64,000 nucleotides of DNA from Halomonas salinarum (GTDB taxonomy: Bacteria > Pseudomonadota > Gammaproteobacteria > Pseudomonadales > Halomonadaceae), in contig NZ_WWNB01000005.1 in NCBI RefSeq assembly GCF_012062845.1, forward strand, positions 1 through 64,000, read 5' to 3'. Numbering within the stretch: position 1 is the stretch's first letter; each line of letters starts with the position of its first letter. Position numbers and translations under genes: made by a program. Below the pieces are notes generated by a model. It was given only the letters and a program-made list of their open reading frames with translations, was not told the origin of the DNA and searched no databases. Shown here one piece after another: positions 1 to 9,104 of the stretch.

Positions 1-212
1 CAGGTGCGACAGCCTCGTATGCGGTTCCTGTTCGTCGGGCCAGGAGTTTGCCTACAGCTTCCTCCAGATTCCGCCTCGCGACGGACACCCTTGCTGTTCA
101 GCTAACGGTTCCCGCTATCAGGGTCCGTAGGGGACTCTCACCCCCGAGTCATCCCGAGGCACCACCCTCGGGAACAGCACCTGTCCGGCGCTGCGCGCCA
201 TGCCTGGCGCAC
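1..212 (-). mobile_element. Group II intron, 5' end (domain I region), cut by the window edge
   Basis: Read on the minus strand from position 212, the sequence starts with GTGCGCC, the usual 5' boundary of bacterial group II introns. It continues with blocks I recognise from intron domain I: GGTGAGAGTCCCCTACGG, CCTGATAGCGGGAACCGTTA, GGGTGTCCGTCGCGAGGCGG and CGACGAACAGGAACCGCATA. The intron 3' part, including any reverse transcriptase, would lie left of position 1. The insertion point is 4 nt past the foot of a terminator hairpin (217-247), the target preference known for bacterial class C introns. No open reading frame is claimed here; the short ORFs across it are chance. I cannot tell whether the element is complete. 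Confidence 0.8.
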
Positions 213-216
213 CAAG

Positions 217-247
217 AAAGGGCCGCCCTGTGAGGGCGGCCCTTTTT
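217..247. terminator. Bidirectional rho-independent terminator downstream of pepN
   Basis: A perfect 13-bp inverted repeat (arms 217-229 and 233-245) with a 3-nt loop. It is T-rich on the far side in both directions, more clearly so on the plus strand. On the minus strand it ends the pepN transcript and is followed directly by the group II intron. Confidence 0.85.
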
Positions 248-348
248 GCCTCTTGAATAGCGCCGGTACTCGCTATCCGGCGGACCTTGATACGCACGCT
301 AGACGCCAAGGCACGCCGACGACGGCTAAAGAATCGGCGCTCGATGCC

Positions 349-2988
349 TCAATTAGCCAGCGCCTTTTCCACCACTTCATAGACGTTGGGCGAGAGATCC
401 TCTGCGCGGATGCGCTCAAGCTCGGCTTTCATCAATGCCTGACGCGCCTCATCGAAACGCTGCCAACGGGTCAGTGGCGTGACCATGCGCGCAGCAATTT
501 CTGGATTGAGGCGATTGAGTTCGATCACCACGTCGGCCAGCAACTTGTAACCTTCACCATCAAGGCGGTGGAAGTTGACCCGATTGCCGGTGAAGGCGCC
601 GATCAGCGCGCGAACCTTGTTGGGGTTCTTCAGCGAGAATTTCGGATGTTCCATGAGGAACTTGACGCGCTCCAGGGCGTCCGCCTGAGGCCTTGTGACC
701 TGCAGGCTGAACCACTGATCCATCACCAACGGATCGCGGGCCCACTTCTCGCCGAAGGCTCGCAATGCCGGGTCGGCCAGGTCGCTGCGCGTGCTATGCG
801 TCAACAGTGTCAGCGCCGTACGCACATCGGTCATATTGTGATCAGCGTCGAACTGCGCCTGAGCAAGCGCCAAGGCTTCCTCGTCCTCAATCGCCACAAG
901 GTAGGACAGCGCCACGTTCTTGAGGCTGCGCGCGGCAATCTGCTCGGGCTCCGGCGCATAGGGCGCATCAAGCTGGTTGGCACGATACACCGACATGAAC
1001 TCGTCACGCAGTGCTACCGCCAGCGACTGCTTGACGAAGGTGCGGGCCGAATGAATGGCATCGACATCGACCATCGGCTGCTGCTCGGCGATATAGGCTT
1101 CCGAGGGCAGCGTCAGCATCTCGGCGAGTACGGCTTTATCATCGGTCTCGCCGGTCAGCAGCGTGCGGAAGGCGTCGGTGACGCGGACATCCATGACCTT
1201 CTCGACACCGTTGCGATGCGCGGCGATCAGGTCGTCGAGTGCCAACATCGCTAACCGCTGGCCGGCATCCCAACGGTTGAATCCGTCGGAATCATGCTGC
1301 AACAGGAAGGCCAGCTCTTCGCGGCTGTAAGGATAGCGGAGCTTGACCGGCGCCGAGAAACCCCGCAGCAGCGATGGCACTGGCGCCTCGGCCAGGTCGG
1401 TAAAGACGAAATGCTGCTCGAACTCGCGCAGATGGATCACGGTGTCGGTTCCCACCGACTCGCCGTCGAGGGTCATCTTGAGATCCTGGCCGGACTTGGT
1501 GCCGACCAACCCCATGCGAATCGGAATATGCAGCGCTACCTTGTCCGGCTGGCCTGGGGTCGGCGCAGTGCGCTGGCGCAGGGTCAGGTGGTACTCGGAA
1601 TTGGCGTAGTCGTACTCGCCATGGGCATCGATCTCCGGTGTCCCGGCCTGGGAATACCAGTGCATGAACTGTGTCAGGTCGAGACCCGATACGTCGCTCA
1701 TGCAGCCAACGAAGTCCTCGATGGTGGCGGCCTGGCCGTCGAGGCGCTCGAAATACAGATCCGAGCCACGGCGGAATAGCTCCCAGCCCAGCAGGTTCCG
1801 CAACATGCGTACCACTTCTGCGCCCTTCTCATAGATGGTCAGGGTGTAGAAGTTGCCGATCTCGATGTAGTGATCCGGACGAATCGGATGAGCGGTCGGC
1901 CCGGCATCCTCGGCAAACTGAGCGGTACGGAACATCGAGACATCCTCGATGCGCTTGACCGGCGCCGAGTTGGTATCCGCCGAGAAGCTCTGGTCACGAA
2001 AGACCGTGAAGCCTTCCTTGAGCGACAGCTGGAACCAGTCGCGGCAGGTCACACGGTTACCCGACCAGTTATGGAAGTACTCGTGCGCAACGATGCTCTC
2101 GACGCGCTGGAACGCCGCATCGGTGGCGGTATGCGGATGGGTCAGCACCGCTGCCGAGTTGAAGATGTTGAGCCCTTTGTTCTCCATGGCGCCCATGTTG
2201 AAGTCATTGACGGCCACGATCATGAACAGATCAAGGTCGTACTCACGCCCATAGGTCTCTTCGTCCCACTTCATGGCGCGCTTCAACGACGCCATGGCGT
2301 GATCGGTCTTGGAAAGGTTCTCTTCTTCGACCCATACCTGCAGGGTGACATCACGGCCGCTCTGGGTGGTGAAGTGATCCTCGACCTTCTTCAGGTCACC
2401 GGCCACCAGGGCAAACAGGTAGCAGGGCTTGGGATGCGGATCTTCCCAGGTCACGAAGTGACGTCCACCAGGCAGTTCGCCGGATTCCACCGGGTTACCG
2501 TTGGACAGCAGTACCGGAGACGACTCCTGATCGCCAATCACTGTGGTCGAGAACGTCGCCATTACATCCGGGCGGTCCGGGTAGAAGGTGATCCGGCGAA
2601 AGCCTTCCGCCTCGCACTGAGTGCAGAACATGCCATTGGACTGGTAGAGGCCTGCCAGTGCGGTATTACCCGCCGGATTGATCTCAACCTCGGTGTCGAG
2701 GAGGAAACGCGCCGGCACACGATGAACGGTGAGGAAGCCATCGTCTTGCGAGTACTCATCAGCGTCGAGGTCCTGACCGTCGATCGCAATACGCTTCAGG
2801 TCAAGCTGTTCGCCATTGAGAACCAGCGGCTGCTCAACGGCATCCTGATGAGCTGGGTGACGTTCCACATGCAGACGAGCGCTGACACGGGTCGCCGACG
2901 ACGACAGGTCGAACTTCAGCTCGGTATGCGTAACGCGATAGGCGGGTGGTTGATAATCATGCAGGTAGGTCGGCTGCATTGCAGACAT
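349..2988 (-). CDS. pepN: Aminopeptidase N (M1 family metallopeptidase)
   Basis: Cytoplasmic zinc aminopeptidase that removes N-terminal residues from peptides in protein turnover. The 879-residue product matches the usual length of the gammaproteobacterial PepN. It has the exopeptidase motif GAMEN near residue 266, the zinc motif HEYFH near 302-306 and the third zinc ligand Glu near 325. The start at 2988 is preferred because AGGAG lies 9 nt upstream; a TTG one codon earlier and an ATG three codons later have no better site. The gene stands alone, with a terminator hairpin about 100 bp past its stop. Long antisense reading frames across it are codon-bias shadows. Confidence 0.97.
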   Translation of the reverse strand: MSAMQPTYLHDYQPPAYRVTHTELKFDLSSSATRVSARLHVERHPAHQDAVEQPLVLNGEQLDLKRIAIDGQDLDADEYSQDDGFLTVHRVPARFLLDTEVEINPAGNTALAGLYQSNGMFCTQCEAEGFRRITFYPDRPDVMATFSTTVIGDQESSPVLLSNGNPVESGELPGGRHFVTWEDPHPKPCYLFALVAGDLKKVEDHFTTQSGRDVTLQVWVEEENLSKTDHAMASLKRAMKWDEETYGREYDLDLFMIVAVNDFNMGAMENKGLNIFNSAAVLTHPHTATDAAFQRVESIVAHEYFHNWSGNRVTCRDWFQLSLKEGFTVFRDQSFSADTNSAPVKRIEDVSMFRTAQFAEDAGPTAHPIRPDHYIEIGNFYTLTIYEKGAEVVRMLRNLLGWELFRRGSDLYFERLDGQAATIEDFVGCMSDVSGLDLTQFMHWYSQAGTPEIDAHGEYDYANSEYHLTLRQRTAPTPGQPDKVALHIPIRMGLVGTKSGQDLKMTLDGESVGTDTVIHLREFEQHFVFTDLAEAPVPSLLRGFSAPVKLRYPYSREELAFLLQHDSDGFNRWDAGQRLAMLALDDLIAAHRNGVEKVMDVRVTDAFRTLLTGETDDKAVLAEMLTLPSEAYIAEQQPMVDVDAIHSARTFVKQSLAVALRDEFMSVYRANQLDAPYAPEPEQIAARSLKNVALSYLVAIEDEEALALAQAQFDADHNMTDVRTALTLLTHSTRSDLADPALRAFGEKWARDPLVMDQWFSLQVTRPQADALERVKFLMEHPKFSLKNPNKVRALIGAFTGNRVNFHRLDGEGYKLLADVVIELNRLNPEIAARMVTPLTRWQRFDEARQALMKAELERIRAEDLSPNVYEVVEKALAN

Positions 2989-3046
2989 CAAGGAAGGCTC
3001 CTGTTCTGAAATCGCCGATCATTGTACGGCGCCAGTGGCAGCCATC

Positions 3047-3493
3047 TCAAAGTCGGCGCTGAAACGAGTTCATGGCTCGGGGCGATAGAGCCTGGGAGGT
3101 AAAGGTAAATATCGGGAAAGCACGTGGCTCGGGGCGCGTGACGATCCAGGCCGCGATGCCCAGAAGCAACACGATAACGGCCAGCTTGACGATCGGTGAA
3201 ACCGGACTAAATACCAACATCCCCATAGACAGACCCAGCATCAACACAGCCAGGCGCTTGGCATGACGGGGAATCGCCCGCTCCCGCTCCCAGGCTGCCA
3301 GAGGCGGACCAAAGCGCGGATGTTGCCGAATCCAGGCGGCGAAACGTGGTGAACTCTTGGAGGCCGCCCACACCGCGACCAGCATGAAGCAGGTGGTCGG
3401 CATCAGCGGCAGAAAGGCGCCGATCACCCCGAGCGCAAAGCTCACCAGCGCCAGCAGGCGGTAGGCGGTGCGGGTCGCGGTGGTTCGAAGCAT
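3047..3493 (-). CDS. DUF454 (YbaN-like) inner-membrane protein
   Basis: Small integral membrane protein of the DUF454/YbaN family; its function is not established. The 148-residue product has an N-terminal hydrophobic stretch with the family-typical LPLMPTTCF segment, then the WAASKSSPRF and WIRQHPRFG blocks, and two close hydrophobic helices in the second half. The start at 3493 is chosen over a longer frame because AGGAG stands 7 nt before this ATG and the extra 25 upstream residues look unlike the family. It lies 58 bp upstream of pepN in the same direction, so the two may share a transcript. Likely topology is three to four membrane helices. Confidence 0.85.
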   Translation of the reverse strand: MLRTTATRTAYRLLALVSFALGVIGAFLPLMPTTCFMLVAVWAASKSSPRFAAWIRQHPRFGPPLAAWERERAIPRHAKRLAVLMLGLSMGMLVFSPVSPIVKLAVIVLLLGIAAWIVTRPEPRAFPIFTFTSQALSPRAMNSFQRRL

Positions 3494-3688
3494 ATCCGCT
3501 CTCCTGATGACGACAGCATCTTGCTTAAGCTTAGCATCCATCAAGTGATTGAACCTGATTGAGGCCATGAACGGAAATCGCTTTGCACTATATCGTATCC
3601 AGTATCACTCAATGACGTGCCTGCATAGGTCGGCATCCTGCACTCCCCCTAATCGCCCAGATACGACCGTCATGACGAAATGGCCCGA

Positions 3689-4174
3689 TCAATCGCGGAA
3701 GTTATCGTACTGCAGCGCCAAGTCCGGCCCCTGTTCACTCTTGAGCAGAGCAATGGCCTGTTGCAAGTCGTCACGCTTCTTGCCGGTCACACGTACCTTG
3801 TCGCCCTGAATCTGCGTCTGAACCTTGAGCTTGGCATCCTTGATCTGCTTGACGATCGCCTTGCAGTCCGCCTGCTCAAGCCCTTGTTTCAGTTTGACAT
3901 CCTGACGAGCCTTGACGCCACTGAGCTCCGGGGCCTGTTCTTCCATACAGCGAGCATCGATACCACGAGCGATCAGTTTCGTCCGCAGGACATCAATCAT
4001 CTGCTTGAGCTGGAAATCGGCATCGGCCTCGAGCGAGACAGTATCGTCATTGAGGGTGAAGCTGGCATCGACACCCCGAAAATCAAAACGTGTCGTTACT
4101 TCACGATTGGCCTGATCCACGGCATTCATGGCTTCGTGCTTGTCGAATTCTGAGACGATATCGAAGGAGGGCAT
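3689..4174 (-). CDS. yajQ: YajQ family cyclic di-GMP/nucleotide-binding protein
   Basis: Cytoplasmic protein of the YajQ family. Members bind nucleotides, and in Xanthomonas and some relatives act as c-di-GMP-responsive effectors (known of the family). The 161-residue product begins MPSFDIVSEFD and carries the typical TRFDFRGVDA, KARQDVKLKQG and KVRVTGKKRDDLQ blocks of the two-domain ferredoxin-like fold. The start at 4174 is used because family members start exactly at MPSFD; a possible in-frame extension of 82 residues is not coding-like. It is of interest that the same window carries a PilZ-controlled polysaccharide synthase, though nothing in the sequence links them. Confidence 0.95.
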   Translation of the reverse strand: MPSFDIVSEFDKHEAMNAVDQANREVTTRFDFRGVDASFTLNDDTVSLEADADFQLKQMIDVLRTKLIARGIDARCMEEQAPELSGVKARQDVKLKQGLEQADCKAIVKQIKDAKLKVQTQIQGDKVRVTGKKRDDLQQAIALLKSEQGPDLALQYDNFRD

Positions 4175-4259
4175 GAGACAGTCCTGACGAAGAAGGTAAA
4201 GGAGTGCGATTCTAGAGCACAGTGACGGGCATTTCACCCGTCTCGACCGCCCTTTGGCG

Positions 4260-4742
4260 TCAACCGCTGGCCACTTGCGCCGTGTCGGAGGCGATAAGCG
4301 CCTTCTCCATCTGCCAGGCGGCGCAGCCATCCGCATAGTAATCGTCGAGCCAACGCCGCAACCCAAAGCCCATGCGCCGGTAAAGAGCCCTGGCGCGCCG
4401 GTTATCGGCACGCACTTCAAGGATCAGCCACTCACAGTCCCGTTCGCGCGCCTCACCCTCGAGGGTATCAAGCAGCCGCCGCCCGATTCCCAGACCCTGC
4501 ATATCCGGATGTACGCAGAAGGAATAGAGCCTGGCCGCGCGACTATTGCGACGCAGCAGCAGGGTGGCATAGCCGACCAGACACTTGGCTTCATTCTCGG
4601 CCACCCAGGTGACGGCATGAGCGCGTTTCAGCAGATGTGCCAGCTGACGGCGATTGAAGTGATCGGTGGCGAAACAGCATTGTTCGAGCTGGCATAGCGC
4701 TGCAAGATCACCCGGCCGAGCCGGGCGCAACAGGGCGGTCAT
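4260..4742 (-). CDS. GNAT family N-acetyltransferase (RimI-like)
   Basis: Acetyl-CoA-dependent N-acetyltransferase of about 160 residues. The acetyl-CoA pyrophosphate-binding motif QGLGIG is at residues 82-87, and the C-terminal block NRRARALYRRMGF is the usual GNAT helix-strand end. Related proteins resemble RimI, which acetylates ribosomal protein S18, but in many gammaproteobacteria this subtype sits next to a RimK-family ATP-grasp ligase as it does here, divergently with about 170 bp between starts. The substrate is therefore more likely a peptide or small molecule shared with that ligase than S18; this is inference. The start at 4742 fits the family and has AAGGTG upstream. Confidence 0.85.
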   Translation of the reverse strand: MTALLRPARPGDLAALCQLEQCCFATDHFNRRQLAHLLKRAHAVTWVAENEAKCLVGYATLLLRRNSRAARLYSFCVHPDMQGLGIGRRLLDTLEGEARERDCEWLILEVRADNRRARALYRRMGFGLRRWLDDYYADGCAAWQMEKALIASDTAQVASG

Positions 4743-4913
4743 GACGTGATGCACCTTAGGTATGTGAGAAGGATTTTGCGATGCATGTAACCCCATGTCA
4801 CCGCCTGGGATCATGAATTTATTTCACCATATCCGCATATTGTCTTGATCCTCCTGCACGTGCATGCTGACCGTCGATCACTGCCCCAGGCCGCGCTCAA
4901 GGAGAGCCTGTCC

Positions 4914-6416
4914 ATGCCCCTGCAAATCGTCGTCGACCGCCTCACTGACTGGCGCCCCTACTTTCCAACCGAAGACCTGATTACCGCCGACGATTACCTG
5001 GCCGAGACGCGGCCGGCCCAGAATCTGGAGAAAGAAAAGGAACAGGATGCGGCTACCCATGTCATCAACCTGTCCGGCGATCTCGAATACCTGGAGAGTG
5101 GCTACTATGTCTCATTGCTCGCCCAGGCGCGCGGCCAGCGCGTGCTGCCTAGTGTCGAGACGCTCAATCAACTGTCGCGCAAGGCACTGGTGGATCTGCA
5201 GCTCGACGACCTGAACACCTTGCTCAATGATCTTGCTCGACGTGGCTCGTTGACCGGCAATAGCGTCACTCTGCGGGTGATGTTCGGCGAGTGTCTCGAG
5301 CCGGCACTGTCCAAGCTGGCCCGCAGACTCTTCGAACGCTTGCCCTGCCCGCTGCTCGAGGCTCGCTTCACGCGGCGCCAGGACATGTGGCGGCTATCAA
5401 GCCTCAAGCCCCTGCGACTTACCGCGCTCACACAAGACGAACAGGATCTGTTCGCGAGTGCCTTGAACCGGCATTCGCGCAAGGTCTGGCGCAGCCCCAA
5501 GGCACGCAGGCGTTATCGCTTCGATCTGGCCATGCTGGTCGATCCACTGGAAGACCTGCCCCCAAGCAACCGCGGTGCCCTCAAGGAATTCATCCGCGCC
5601 GGTCGCAAGCTGGGCATCGATGTATCGTTGATCACCAAGCGAGATGTGGGTCGCCTGGCTGAGTTCGATGGGCTTTTCATCCGCGAAACCACGAGCCTCG
5701 ATCATCACACCTATCGCATGGCCCGTCGCGCCGAGCATGAGGGGCTGGTAGTCATTGACGACCCCAGATCCATCCTGCGCTGCACCAACAAGGTGTATCT
5801 GCACACTCTGTTGCGCACGCGCGGCATAGCGGCCCCGGAAGGCATGCTGCTGAATAGACATGACCTGCCCCGGTTGGCCGAAAAAGCGGCGGGACTCAAT
5901 TTTCCCATGGTGCTCAAGGTCCCCGATGGCTCCTTCTCGCGGGGCATCGTCAAGATTGCCTCCGCCGAGGCGCTATTGACCGAGGCTGAGCGATTATTCA
6001 GCTCATCGGCCCTGTTGCTGCTTCAGGAATGGCTGCCCACTGACTTCGATTGGCGGGTCGGCGTGCTCAACGGCCAGCCGCTGTTCGCCAGTCGCTACTA
6101 TATGGCTCGCGGGCACTGGCAGATTTATGATCACTCCAAGGGCAAGACCAGAAGCGGCGGGTTCAGCACGCACGCGCCCGAGGACGTCCCCGCTACCGTC
6201 ATCAAGACAGCACTCAAGGCGACTCGCCTGATCGGCAATGGTCTCTATGGCGTCGACCTGAAACAGATCGGTGATCGGGTGGTGGTGATCGAGATCAACG
6301 ATAATCCCAACATCGACACCGGCGTGGAAGATGCCTTCCTGGGACGGGCGCTCTATACGCGTATCCTCGAGGTATTTCTCGAGCGCATGGAGGCTAATCG
6401 CCGACTCGGTGGCTGA
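4914..6416 (+). CDS. RimK family ATP-grasp ligase with long N-terminal domain
   Basis: A 500-residue cytoplasmic ATP-grasp enzyme. The C-terminal part, from about residue 285, has the RimK-type ATP-grasp fold: FPMVLKVPDGSFSRGIVK, the LLLQEWLPTDFDWRVGVL segment and the metal-binding VVVIEINDNPNID motif. The first 250 residues are an extra RimK-like N-terminal domain absent from the canonical S6 ligase, which is encoded separately at 41263-42171. Such enzymes join amino acids to a carboxylate; the substrate is unknown. AAGGAG sits 8 nt before the ATG at 4914, so the longer in-frame start is rejected. Its divergent neighbour is a GNAT acetyltransferase, a recurrent pairing that suggests a shared small peptide or metabolite pathway. 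Confidence 0.9.
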   Translation: MPLQIVVDRLTDWRPYFPTEDLITADDYLAETRPAQNLEKEKEQDAATHVINLSGDLEYLESGYYVSLLAQARGQRVLPSVETLNQLSRKALVDLQLDDLNTLLNDLARRGSLTGNSVTLRVMFGECLEPALSKLARRLFERLPCPLLEARFTRRQDMWRLSSLKPLRLTALTQDEQDLFASALNRHSRKVWRSPKARRRYRFDLAMLVDPLEDLPPSNRGALKEFIRAGRKLGIDVSLITKRDVGRLAEFDGLFIRETTSLDHHTYRMARRAEHEGLVVIDDPRSILRCTNKVYLHTLLRTRGIAAPEGMLLNRHDLPRLAEKAAGLNFPMVLKVPDGSFSRGIVKIASAEALLTEAERLFSSSALLLLQEWLPTDFDWRVGVLNGQPLFASRYYMARGHWQIYDHSKGKTRSGGFSTHAPEDVPATVIKTALKATRLIGNGLYGVDLKQIGDRVVVIEINDNPNIDTGVEDAFLGRALYTRILEVFLERMEANRRLGG

Positions 6417-6503
6417 GGCGTCGACTGCTAGGATGAGCGGCTCAAACAACCATTGTCCCTAAGCGCTGCCAGCTAGGCACGACTCGATCAAGGATCGCCC
6501 CAG

Positions 6504-6920
6504 ATGACCGATGATGCATCCGCCAAGCTCCTGCTGCGGGACTACCTGACCCGCATCGCTCGCCAGGGAGAGACTGTCACCTACCGCCAGGTCTGTGATG
6601 CCCTGGGGCTCGTCCCGCCGCGCATGATTCAAGCGCTGGCTCGCCTCCTTGAAGACAGCATGCTTGAGGATGCTGAAGCCGGGCGGCCTTTCCTGGCGGC
6701 GTTGGTGGTCAGCCAATCCAGGGAACGCCACGCCCTGCCGGCGCCGGGTTTTTTCGACACGGCAACCCGGTTGGGTCGCTTCGACAGCGACGCTACGAAT
6801 GATGGGAAAAGGGAGGCGTCAACGCAGACGGAAAGCGCAGCAGTCAGTGGGCCAGAGGGTGAAGCAGCCAGACGCTTTCACGCACAGGAATTGGCAGCGG
6901 CGCTCGCCCACTACGGATGA
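6504..6920 (+). CDS. Conserved hypothetical protein with winged-helix-like N-terminus
   Basis: I do not recognise a named family. The 138-residue product starts with a helical segment (LLLRDYLTRIARQGETVTYRQVCDALGL) that resembles the winged-helix part of alkyltransferase-like or small regulatory proteins. This is followed by ALARLLEDSMLEDAEAGRPFLAALVVS, a GLP-type loop (LPAPGFFD) and a low-complexity linker before a final amphipathic helix. It has AAGGA about 9 nt upstream of the ATG. It lies 87 bp after the RimK-family gene on the same strand and may be cotranscribed. No catalytic motif is visible. Confidence 0.7.
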   Translation: MTDDASAKLLLRDYLTRIARQGETVTYRQVCDALGLVPPRMIQALARLLEDSMLEDAEAGRPFLAALVVSQSRERHALPAPGFFDTATRLGRFDSDATNDGKREASTQTESAAVSGPEGEAARRFHAQELAAALAHYG

Positions 6921-7082
6921 GACCCACCGGCGCGGACCTAGCATCAACGGCGGCCCCACGCCACCTGATCCCCATCTGCGCCGACCGGAGGAGTCGACTC
7001 ATATTGTGAGCGGCGTGCGGCTGGCTATACTCAAGCATGGGCTCCTGCCGGGCCCACCCCTTGTCCGTTACAGGTCGCCCCC

Positions 7083-8117
7083 ATGCCGCTTGCTCCCTCG
7101 CTCCCCCTGACGACATCCCTGCTGAGCGCCGTCACCCAGCCGATTCGACACGTCAGGCGCCTCGGCGCCGTGCTGCTGGGGCCCTGGCTCACTGGCGCCA
7201 TACTGGCTCTCGCCATCACGCCGGCCTCGGCTCAGACCGACGCGCCGACGCTGACCATCGGCACGGCGAGCCCCAGCGGAGTTTACTACCTCACCGGTCG
7301 CGCGCTGTGCCGCGTCGTGACCCTGCCCTGCCTGGCCGTGGGCACCGGCGGTTCGGTGGCCAACCTGGAGGCCGTGCGCGCGGGTCGCCTGCCGATGGCC
7401 CTGGCGCAGTCCGATACCCAGTATCGCGCCATCAATGGGCTGGAGGAATTTGCCGCGGCGGGCCCCGACCCCGACCTGCGGGCGCTGTTCTCGCTGCACA
7501 GCGAGCCCTTCACCCTGGTGGTGCGACGCAGGGCCAGCATCGAGCACTTCGATGACCTGCCCGGGCATGTCATCAACCTTGGCAACCCAGGCTCGGGGCA
7601 ACGCGGCACCATGGAGGTGGTGATGAAGGCCGTCGGCTGGACACGGGACGACTTCGCCCAGGCCAGCGGCCTGCCCGCCGATCAGCAGGCCTTCGAGCTC
7701 TGCCACGGCAACATCGAGGCCATAGTCTACACCGTGGGCCACCCCAACCGCAGCGTCGACAAGGCGGTTCGCCTCTGCGATGCCCGCCTCATCGCCGTCG
7801 AGGGTGACGCCATCGCCGCCTTGCTGGCCGCTCATCCCTACTATTCGCGCGCCACCATCCCCGCCGGTCTCTACGGCCCCGGCCAACCGGCCATCGAGAC
7901 CTTCGGGGTCCGCGCCACCCTGGTCGCCTCCAGCGACACCGCTCCCGAGCTGATCTACGACACGGTCAAGGCAGTCTTCGAGCACCTGCCCCGCTTCAAG
8001 GCGCATCACCCGGCCTTTGCCGAACTCACGCCCCAGACCATGATCCAGGAGGGGCTGAGTGCGCCGCTGCATGAGGGGGCACAGCGCTACTACCGCGAAC
8101 GGGGCTGGATCGACTGA
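7083..8117 (+). CDS. TAXI family TRAP transporter solute-binding protein (orphan)
   Basis: Periplasmic binding protein of the TAXI type (TRAP-associated extracytoplasmic immunogenic). A signal peptide occupies about residues 1-51, with a basic start, a hydrophobic core and an ASA-Q cleavage site. The mature part begins with LTIGTASPSGVYYLTG, then GTGGSVANLEAVRAGRLPMALAQSD, the typical ligand-binding start of TAXI proteins, and later INLGNPGSGQRGTMEVVM. TAXI proteins usually work with a fused DctQM permease, often for glutamate or other carboxylates. No permease gene lies within reach here, so the partner is elsewhere or the protein has another role. The ligand cannot be read from sequence. 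Confidence 0.9.
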   Translation: MPLAPSLPLTTSLLSAVTQPIRHVRRLGAVLLGPWLTGAILALAITPASAQTDAPTLTIGTASPSGVYYLTGRALCRVVTLPCLAVGTGGSVANLEAVRAGRLPMALAQSDTQYRAINGLEEFAAAGPDPDLRALFSLHSEPFTLVVRRRASIEHFDDLPGHVINLGNPGSGQRGTMEVVMKAVGWTRDDFAQASGLPADQQAFELCHGNIEAIVYTVGHPNRSVDKAVRLCDARLIAVEGDAIAALLAAHPYYSRATIPAGLYGPGQPAIETFGVRATLVASSDTAPELIYDTVKAVFEHLPRFKAHHPAFAELTPQTMIQEGLSAPLHEGAQRYYRERGWID

Positions 8118-8261
8118 CATGGTGGGGAGGTGTCGGTCGGGCCAGCCAGTCTCGAGGCGAACGATCACGCGTCTTCGAGGCAGTCGACCGTTGTGGCAAG
8201 CGCAGGATCACGGCCGCCGGATAGGGGATGGGGCGCGATCAGGGGTGGAGACCAGGCCCAT

Positions 8262-9104
8262 TCAGCCGAACTCGACCTCGTAGCCGGTAAACTTGCGCAA
8301 GTTGATGACGCCACTGTCGAGAATCAGGTACTGCCCCTTGATGCCCATCAACGTACCTGAAACCTCGGACTTCTTATCGAAATTGTGCGAGACAATCTTG
8401 CGCGGAAACTCGAGTACCGGGTAATCAAGATGTACCGGCGCAGCATCCAGTTCGCGGATGGCATCAACACCGAAACGCTCGCGCAGGTTAGCAAGCCCGC
8501 CCTGCAGCTTGGCCAAGAGGCGGTCGCGTTCAGCGACAAGGTCCATGGGGTCGACCTCGCCCTTGAGCATGGCGCGCCAGTTGGTGCGATCACTGACCTC
8601 TTCCTTGAACAACATCTCGACGAAGCCGGACTGCTGGCGGGTATCAACCTCGAGAATCGGCAAGGCCTGGATGGCCCCCTGATCGAGCCAGCGGGTCGGC
8701 ACTTGAGTGCCCCGGGTGATACCGACCTTGAGTCCCGATGAATTGGCGAGATAGATCACGTGGGGCTGGAAACAATGACGCTCGGCCCACTCCGGCTCGC
8801 GACAGGTGCCCGCGAAGAAGTGGCAGGTCTCTGGCTTCATGATGCAGGTATCGCAGCTCGCCAGGCGCTTGAAGCAAGGATAGCAGTGGCCCTGGGCGAA
8901 ACTCTTCTTGGTGGCACGGCCACAGTGGGTGCATGCAATGGCACCGGTCCAGGTAAGCCGCAACGGCTGGCCCAGTCGCGCACCAAGCGGCAGGCGCGAA
9001 TCATCCAGGCACATTGCATAGTCCGCCGCCTCTCCCGCTCTGCCGGGCGTGATGACCATCTTGCGCAGATGGCCGCGAGCGGCGGTATCGATCAGTTCAC
9101 CCAC
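8262..9104 (-). CDS. DUF2797 protein with cysteine-rich zinc-finger-like region
   Basis: A 280-residue conserved protein of the DUF2797 family, function unknown. Residues 58-111 hold nine cysteines, including CxxC pairs at 58/61, 74/77 and 84/87, which suggests structural zinc. Next comes HVIYLANSSGLKVGITRGTQ, which resembles the GIY-YIG nuclease core start; whether it is active is unknown. The C-terminal ILDSGVINLRKFTGYEVEF is typical of the family. The start is a GTG at 9104 with GAGGA upstream. It overlaps the end of the yeaC-like gene by 13 bp, so the two are translationally linked. Confidence 0.9.
   Translation of the reverse strand: MGELIDTAARGHLRKMVITPGRAGEAADYAMCLDDSRLPLGARLGQPLRLTWTGAIACTHCGRATKKSFAQGHCYPCFKRLASCDTCIMKPETCHFFAGTCREPEWAERHCFQPHVIYLANSSGLKVGITRGTQVPTRWLDQGAIQALPILEVDTRQQSGFVEMLFKEEVSDRTNWRAMLKGEVDPMDLVAERDRLLAKLQGGLANLRERFGVDAIRELDAAPVHLDYPVLEFPRKIVSHNFDKKSEVSGTLMGIKGQYLILDSGVINLRKFTGYEVEFG

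Noticed and set aside
253-3009. Long plus-strand ORFs opposite pepN
   Set aside because: pepN has full catalytic motifs in the other direction; these frames lack features.
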